Source: Betaproteobacteria bacterium
Lineage (GTDB): Bacteria > Pseudomonadota > Gammaproteobacteria > Burkholderiales > SG8-39
Direction: 5' to 3'
DNA: 11,341 nucleotides
Assembly (NCBI GenBank): GCA_005888925.1
Contig: VBCP01000053.1
Span: 1-11,341 of the forward strand
The translations under genes were made by a program, and so were the position numbers. Shown here piece by piece: positions 7,254 through 11,341 of this stretch. The number at the start of each line of letters is the position of its first letter. The stretch's first letter is position 1. Below the pieces are notes generated by a model. That model searched no databases. It worked only from the letters and a program-made list of their open reading frames with translations, and had not been told where the DNA came from.

Positions 7254-8218
7254 GAGCGCAGCTCGCGTGGCTGCTGGTCGCCCTGGCGGCGCCGGCTTTC
7301 AGCCAGCCCTTCTCGGAGCGACCGGAGGTGCAGGCGTTCATCGGCGAGGTGGTCGAACGCCATGGCTTCGTCGAGGGCGAGCTGAAGGAGGTGTTCTCGC
7401 GCGTGCAGCGCGTCGAGCCGGCGCTGCAGTCGATCGTGCCGGTGGAGCGGCCCTCCTGGGACGACTACCGCGCGCAGTTCGTCAACGAGCCGCGCATCAG
7501 CCGTGGGCTTGCCTTCTGGAAGGCGAACCGCACGGCTCTCAAGCGCGCCGAGAAGAGCTACGGCGTGCCGGCGCCCTACATCGTCGCCATCATCGGCGTC
7601 GAGACCAATTACGGGCGCAACATGGGCCGTTTCCGGGTGATCGATGCGCTCAGCACGCTCGCCTTCGACTATCCGCCGCGCGCGCGCTTCTTCCGCGCCG
7701 AGCTCGAGCAGTACCTGCTGCTCGCGCGCGAGGCCGGGCTCGATGTGTTCTCGCTGCGCGGCTCGTATGCCGGCGCCATCGGTATCCCGCAATTCATGCC
7801 CGGCAGCCTGCGGCGCTATGCGGTCGACTTCAACGGCGACGGCCGGATCGATCTGAGCCGCTCAGCCGCCGACGCGGTGGGCAGCGTCGCCAATTTCCTG
7901 AAGGAGCACGGCTGGCAGGCGGGTGAAGCGGTGCTGTTCAGGGCCAAGCCTTCTCCCGAGGCGCTGGCGCGCTACGTCGACGGCTCCGTCGAGCCGCGCC
8001 ACCGCATCGCCGATCTGGTCGCCGCAGGCCTCGAGCTCGATCCGGCGCCGCGATCGCCCGAGGCGCTCGGTGTGCTGGTGGCGCTCGGCGCCGAGTACCG
8101 GGTCGGGCTGCAGAATTTCTACGTCATCACGCGCTACAACCGCAGCGCGCTGTATGCGGCCGCGGTGAGCGACCTCGCCGAGGCCCTCGCCGGGCGGCTT
8201 CAGAGCGCCGGCAGGTAG
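7250..8218 (+). CDS. mltB: Lytic murein transglycosylase B (GH103)
   Basis: MltB cuts the MurNAc-GlcNAc bond of peptidoglycan and leaves 1,6-anhydro ends. The 322-residue protein starts at a GTG that shares bases with the tgpA stop. A signal peptide (RAQLAWLLVALAAPAFS) ends before QPF; there is no lipobox Cys, so unlike E. coli MltB this form should be soluble in the periplasm. The GH103 pattern is complete: AIIGVETNYGRNMG with catalytic Glu118, FDYPPRARFFRAELEQYL, YAGAIGIPQFMPGSLRRYAV, and DFNGDGRIDL. The C-terminal QNFYVITRYNRSALYA is also typical. There is no extra peptidoglycan-binding domain. The last 19 bases overlap the 3' end of nlpD on the other strand. A longer ORF from 6800 in this frame lies inside tgpA and is not a better start. 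Confidence 0.95.
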   Translation: MRAQLAWLLVALAAPAFSQPFSERPEVQAFIGEVVERHGFVEGELKEVFSRVQRVEPALQSIVPVERPSWDDYRAQFVNEPRISRGLAFWKANRTALKRAEKSYGVPAPYIVAIIGVETNYGRNMGRFRVIDALSTLAFDYPPRARFFRAELEQYLLLAREAGLDVFSLRGSYAGAIGIPQFMPGSLRRYAVDFNGDGRIDLSRSAADAVGSVANFLKEHGWQAGEAVLFRAKPSPEALARYVDGSVEPRHRIADLVAAGLELDPAPRSPEALGVLVALGAEYRVGLQNFYVITRYNRSALYAAAVSDLAEALAGRLQSAGR

Positions 8219-8997
8219 CGCAGCGGATCGACGGCGGCCGAGCCCTTGCGGATCTGGAAGTGCAGCTTGGGACGATCGGCGTCCGAAGATCCGAGCTCGG
8301 CGATCTTCTGGCCGCGCGCCACGTTCTGCTGCTCTTTCACCAGGATGTCGCGGTTGTGCGCGTAGACCGTGATGAAGCCGTTGTCGTGCTTGATCACCAC
8401 CAGCTTGCCCAGGCCCGGGATGCCGCTGCCGATGTAGGTGACGCGCCCGGCGGCGGCGGCCACGATCGGGTCGCCCGGTCTGCCGTCGATGTCGATGCCC
8501 TTGCTGCGCGGCTCGGCGAAGCCGGCGAGGATCTTGCCTTTCGCCGGCCACATGAACTCCGCGTTCTGGACGGTTTCGGGCTCCTTCGATGGCTCCTTGG
8601 GAGGCAATTTGACGACCGGCGCAGGCGCATCGAGCGGGCGCGACTCGACGCGCGCGCCGATGTTGGCACGGCCGATCTGCACGCCGCGCGATTCGTCCGG
8701 TTTCACCCGCAGCACCTGGCCCACGCGGATGCGCGTCGGATCGTCGAGGGCGTTCCATTGCGCGAGCTCGCGGTAATCGACGCCGTGCTCGAGCGCGATG
8801 CTATAGAGCGTGTCGCCGCGCTTCACCTCGTAGTGCTCGTCGGACAGCGTCCGCGGCGTTGGCGCCGTGACCTTCGCCACGGGCGGCGGCTGCGGCGCGC
8901 CCGATCGCGCGGTGCGGTCGGTGACGGGAGCCGACGGATGCTGCGAGGCGCAGCCTGCCGCCAGTACACCGATCATTGCCGCGGCCCGAAGCCTCAT
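8200..8997 (-). CDS. nlpD: NlpD-type amidase activator: lipoprotein with LysM and degenerate M23 (LytM) domain
   Basis: This 265-residue outer-membrane lipoprotein has a lipobox LAAGC with Cys16, a Pro-rich linker, a LysM domain at about residues 55-98 (HYEVKRGDTLYSIALEHGVD) and a LytM/M23 domain at about 147-262. Zinc ligands of active M23 peptidases are partly lost: the first His is absent (SKGIDID) and the HxH motif reads KLH in KLHFQIR. E. coli NlpD shows the same changes. It should therefore bind and activate an amidase (AmiC in E. coli) for cell separation and not cut peptides itself. The start ATG overlaps the pcm stop (ATGA). Upstream surE-pcm fits the known surE-pcm-nlpD order. No rpoS follows: the gene ends 19 nt inside convergent mltB. 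Confidence 0.92.
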   Translation of the reverse strand: MRLRAAAMIGVLAAGCASQHPSAPVTDRTARSGAPQPPPVAKVTAPTPRTLSDEHYEVKRGDTLYSIALEHGVDYRELAQWNALDDPTRIRVGQVLRVKPDESRGVQIGRANIGARVESRPLDAPAPVVKLPPKEPSKEPETVQNAEFMWPAKGKILAGFAEPRSKGIDIDGRPGDPIVAAAAGRVTYIGSGIPGLGKLVVIKHDNGFITVYAHNRDILVKEQQNVARGQKIAELGSSDADRPKLHFQIRKGSAAVDPLRYLPAL

Positions 8998-9662
8998 GCC
9001 TTGCCCGCCTCCATCGGCACAAAGCGCACTGGATCGAGCTCCGACTCTCGGAAACCCCGGCCGTTGCGCTCGATCAGTACGAGCCGCTGCCCGCCATTGG
9101 CCGCGGACAGCGGCAATATCATTCTGCCACCGGCGGCGAGCTGCCGTACGAGCGCTTCGGGCACGCGCGGCGCCGCCGCCGCCACGATGATCGAATGAAA
9201 CGGCGCAGCCTGCTCGAGCCCGGCATAGCCGTCGCCGTGCACCAGGCGCAGATTGGCGAGGCGCAGCCCGAGCAGGTTGCGCCGCGCGCGCTCGAGCAGC
9301 CCCTGGATGCGCTCGATCGAGTACACCTCGGGAAAGATCGCCGCGAGCACCGCCGCCTGGTAGCCGCAGCCGGTGCCGACCTCGAGCACATTGCGGGGGG
9401 TGTTCTCTTCCAGAAGCAATTCAATCATGCGTGCGACGACGTAGGGCTGCGAGATGGTCTGCGCGAAGCCGATCGGCAGCGCGCTGTCCTCGTAGGCGCG
9501 GCTCGCCAGCGCCTCCTCGACGAACTGATGGCGCGGCACGGCGGCGAGCGCGGCGAGCACGCGCTCGTCGCGGATGCCTTTTTCGCGCAGGCGCGCCACC
9601 ATGCGGGCGCGCGTGCGCGGCGAAGTCATGCCGATACCCGCGGCGTTCAACCCTCGAGCCAT
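8994..9662 (-). CDS. pcm: Protein-L-isoaspartate O-methyltransferase
   Basis: Pcm methylates abnormal L-isoaspartyl residues using S-adenosylmethionine and so starts their repair in aged proteins; it acts in the cytoplasm. The 222-residue form given here has the family's GIGMTSPRTRARM near the N-terminus, the active-site loop LPIGFAQTISQPYVV at about 62-76, the SAM-binding motif VLEVGTGCGYQAAVL at 92-106, and VHGDGYAG and LPLSAANGGQ further on. The start is uncertain: ATG 9662 overlaps surE by 16 nt, TTG 9650 overlaps the surE stop as TTGA like other junctions here, and ATG 9629 would cut off the often conserved GIG. None has a good ribosome binding site, so coupling to surE translation is likely. 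Its stop overlaps the nlpD start. Confidence 0.95.
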   Translation of the reverse strand: MARGLNAAGIGMTSPRTRARMVARLREKGIRDERVLAALAAVPRHQFVEEALASRAYEDSALPIGFAQTISQPYVVARMIELLLEENTPRNVLEVGTGCGYQAAVLAAIFPEVYSIERIQGLLERARRNLLGLRLANLRLVHGDGYAGLEQAAPFHSIIVAAAAPRVPEALVRQLAAGGRMILPLSAANGGQRLVLIERNGRGFRESELDPVRFVPMEAGKA

Positions 9663-10390
9663 GCGCGCGCGCGCGGCAGCTGCGACGAATGGGTGAGATC
9701 CATGAGCAGCGGCGTCACCGAGACGCGGCGGTTGTCGATCGCATGGAAGTCGGTGCCCGGGCCGGCATCGGCAGCGGCGCCGGCCGGGCCGATCCAGTAC
9801 GCGCTTTCGCCGCGCGGCGTGGTGAGCTTGATCACGGGCTCGGCCTTGTGACGCTTTCCGAGACGCGTCACTTCGATGCCGCGCAGCCGCTGCGGCGGGA
9901 CGTCGGGCACGTTGACGTTGAACAGCACCGGCTCGCCGAAGGGGGCGCGCGAGAGCCGCTCGACCATCTCGAGGGCCACGCCGATGGCGGATTCGAAATG
10001 CGCGCCTTCCTTGCTGGTGAGCGAGACGGCGAGCGAGGGAATGCCGAGCAGGTAGCCTTCGACGGCGGCGGCCACGGTGCCGGAATAGATGGTGTCGTCG
10101 CCCATGTTCGCCCCCAGGTTCACCCCCGAGACGATCACGTCGGGGGTGAAATCGAGCAGTCCCGTCACGGCGATGTGCACGCAGTCGGTGGGTGTGCCGT
10201 TAACGGAAAAGTAGCCGTTCGGCGCACGGCGCACCACCAGCGGCCGGTCGAGGGTGAGCGAGTTCGAGGCGCCCGAGCGGTCGCGCTCGGGCGCCACCAC
10301 CGTCACGTCGCCCAGCCGGGCGAGCGCCTCGGCGAGCAGCGTGATGCCCGGCGCGAAGTAGCCGTCGTCATTGGAGACGAGAATTTTCAC
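9647..10390 (-). CDS. surE: 5'/3'-nucleotidase SurE (survival protein)
   Basis: SurE is a metal-dependent nucleoside monophosphate phosphatase linked to survival in stationary phase. The 247-residue protein has the usual length. The metal site is intact: Asp8 and Asp9 in KILVSNDDGYFAPG, Ser39 in PERDRSGASNSLTL, and Asn91 in SGVNLGANMGDDTIYSGT. The family segment VNGTPTDCVHIAV is at about 63-75. The start is GTG at 10390. No Shine-Dalgarno-like sequence precedes it, and a TAGAAT box lies so close upstream that the transcript may begin at or near the start codon. It is the first gene of surE-pcm-nlpD and diverges from tamA across only 39 bp. Confidence 0.96.
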   Translation of the reverse strand: MKILVSNDDGYFAPGITLLAEALARLGDVTVVAPERDRSGASNSLTLDRPLVVRRAPNGYFSVNGTPTDCVHIAVTGLLDFTPDVIVSGVNLGANMGDDTIYSGTVAAAVEGYLLGIPSLAVSLTSKEGAHFESAIGVALEMVERLSRAPFGEPVLFNVNVPDVPPQRLRGIEVTRLGKRHKAEPVIKLTTPRGESAYWIGPAGAAADAGPGTDFHAIDNRRVSVTPLLMDLTHSSQLPRARAWLEG

Positions 10391-10429
10391 GCGGACGATT
10401 CTACAGTCCGTCGGGACTTGAACAGCTTG
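10391..10429. promoter_or_regulatory. Short divergent control region between surE and tamA
   Basis: Only 39 bp separate the surE GTG from the tamA ATG. On the minus strand TAGAAT (10403-10398) resembles a -10 box for surE; it ends 7 nt before the GTG, and no clear -35 is seen. A small inverted repeat CGGAC (10392-10396) and GTCCG (10406-10410) encloses it. A tamA promoter would have to lie partly inside surE; TTGGAG (10371-10376) is a weak -35 candidate without a convincing partner. Confidence 0.35.
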
Positions 10430-11341
10430 ATGAGCCGCTGTCTAACCTGCGTGCGCCTGCCCCTGCTCGTCCTCATGTGCGTCGCCAGCCCCGCGCTCGC
10501 GCGGCTCGATTATCGCGTCGAGATCGAAGCGCCGCGCGAGCTGAAGAGCACGCTCGAGAAGGGGCTGAACATCGTGCGCTGGCGCCTCGATCCCGACATG
10601 GATGCCGAACGGCTCAAGCGGCTGGTCGACGAGGCGGTGCACGAGGCGCGCGAGGCGGCGGCCACCGACGGCTATTTCTCGGCGCAGGTGCGCGCCGAGA
10701 TCGAATCGGCCGAGGAGCCCTGGGTGGTGCGGCTGCGCGTCGAGCCTGGCGAGCGCACCCGCGTGCACGAGGTCGAGATCCGCTTCAGCGGCCCGGCGAC
10801 GAGCGACGGCGAGGCGCGCGCGCTGCTGACGAAAGTGCGCGAGGGCTGGCTCCTGCGCCGCGGCCAGCCGTTTCGCCAGGACGAGTGGGAGGGGGCGAAG
10901 CGCCAGGCGGTGCGCGAGCTCTCCGGCTGGCGCTACGCTGCGGCGAGCATCGCCGACAGCCGGGCCTACATCGATCCGCAGGAGCACCGCGCCTCGCTGA
11001 TGGTGGAGATTGCGAGCGGACCGCCGTTTCGCTTCGGCGAGCTGCACGTGAGCGGCGCGAAGCGCTATCCCGATGCGCTGATCGAGAACCTGGTGCCGGT
11101 GCATCCGGGCGAGGTGTACGACCGCGACAAGGTGGTGCTCTACCAGCGGCGGCTGCTCGAATCGGGGTATTTCGCGAGCGTGCAGGCCGAGATCGACGTG
11201 CAGCGCGAGCTCGCCGACGCGGCGCCGCTGCGCGTGGCGGTGATCGATTCGCCCAAGCACCATGTCGAATCCGGCATCGGCTACAACACCGACGTCGGCC
11301 CGCGCTTCGAGACGCGCTACAGCAACCAGGACGTGTTCTCA
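10430..11341 (+). CDS. tamA: Translocation and assembly module subunit TamA (Omp85/BamA family), N-terminal part
   Basis: The frame is open for 304 codons and runs off the right edge. A signal peptide (CVRLPLLVLMCVASPALA) ends at Ala24. POTRA-like repeats follow: about residues 27-105 (LDYRVEIEAPRELKSTLEKG and on, with a GYFSAQVRAEIE strand), about 106-190 (GERTRVHEVEIRFSG, RRGQPFRQDEWEGAKRQAV) and about 195-270 (GPPFRFGELHVSGAKRYP, then GEVYDRDKVVLYQRRL and ESGYFASVQ). The last 30 residues (HVESGIGYNTDVGPRFETRY) look like the first strands of the outer-membrane barrel. Three POTRAs plus a barrel fit TamA, which with TamB in the inner membrane serves outer-membrane biogenesis. tamB would be expected just right of the window. 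ATG 10430 gives the best signal peptide; in-frame TTG codons at 10418 and 10427 are weaker choices. Confidence 0.9.
   Translation, partial: MSRCLTCVRLPLLVLMCVASPALARLDYRVEIEAPRELKSTLEKGLNIVRWRLDPDMDAERLKRLVDEAVHEAREAAATDGYFSAQVRAEIESAEEPWVVRLRVEPGERTRVHEVEIRFSGPATSDGEARALLTKVREGWLLRRGQPFRQDEWEGAKRQAVRELSGWRYAAASIADSRAYIDPQEHRASLMVEIASGPPFRFGELHVSGAKRYPDALIENLVPVHPGEVYDRDKVVLYQRRLLESGYFASVQAEIDVQRELADAAPLRVAVIDSPKHHVESGIGYNTDVGPRFETRYSNQDVFS

Noticed and set aside
8460..8540. NlpD as an active M23 zinc peptidase
   Set aside because: The first His ligand and one His of the HxH motif are missing, the same pattern as in the catalytically inactive E. coli NlpD, so an activator role is preferred.
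9661..9675. Alternating purine-pyrimidine run (GC repeat) at the surE-pcm junction, possible Z-DNA
   Set aside because: It is only about 15 nt, encodes Arg-Ala codons of SurE, and such short runs are common by chance in this composition.
10391..10411. Rho-independent terminator in the surE-tamA gap
   Set aside because: The inverted repeat has only five-base arms with a nine-base loop and no T-run, and it lies between divergent starts where a terminator is not expected.
10442..11263. A 273-codon open frame on the minus strand opposite tamA
   Set aside because: The plus strand encodes a signal peptide and POTRA domains of TamA; the antisense product is low-complexity and has no motif.

Overview
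The window is dense, high-GC chromosomal DNA with no mobile element, CRISPR array, tRNA or rRNA that I can see. Its gene content points to a betaproteobacterium: rppH divergent from proS, a surE-pcm-nlpD cluster, tamA, DUF3501 and a CNP1-like lipoprotein. This assignment rests on recognised families and gene order, not on a database search. Both outer genes run off the window: the CNP1-like gene on the left and tamA on the right.

Layout. (1) Positions 1-1982, minus strand: rppH, a two-CBS-domain protein, a DUF3501 protein and a CNP1-like lipoprotein form one tightly packed, probably co-transcribed group. (2) Positions 1983-2072: a divergent control region with a GCCTAA inverted and direct repeat. 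(3) Positions 2073-8218, plus strand: proS, a small GH23 lytic transglycosylase, a DUF58 membrane protein, a TgpA-type transglutaminase and an MltB-type lytic transglycosylase. Most junctions here are 4-nt NTGA overlaps. (4) Positions 8200-10390, minus strand: surE, pcm and nlpD, the classical stationary-phase survival cluster. In many gammaproteobacteria rpoS follows nlpD; here nlpD ends tail-to-tail inside mltB. (5) Positions 10391-10429: a 39-bp divergent gap. (6) Positions 10430-11341, plus strand: the start of tamA, an outer-membrane assembly factor.

Functionally, translation and RNA turnover (ProS, RppH) sit beside envelope work: two lytic transglycosylases, the amidase activator NlpD, the DUF58/TgpA pair and TamA. 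Repair and salvage are represented by Pcm and SurE. The points most worth a second look are: a one-base frameshift that separates the signal peptide of the GH23 enzyme from its catalytic domain; a Cys-containing insertion in RppH; two transglycosylases flanking DUF58-TgpA with no MoxR ATPase gene between proS and DUF58; an nlpD whose 3' end overlaps mltB where rpoS might be expected; and a possibly leaderless surE. I found no convincing wholly new system; most of the window is ordinary core genome.
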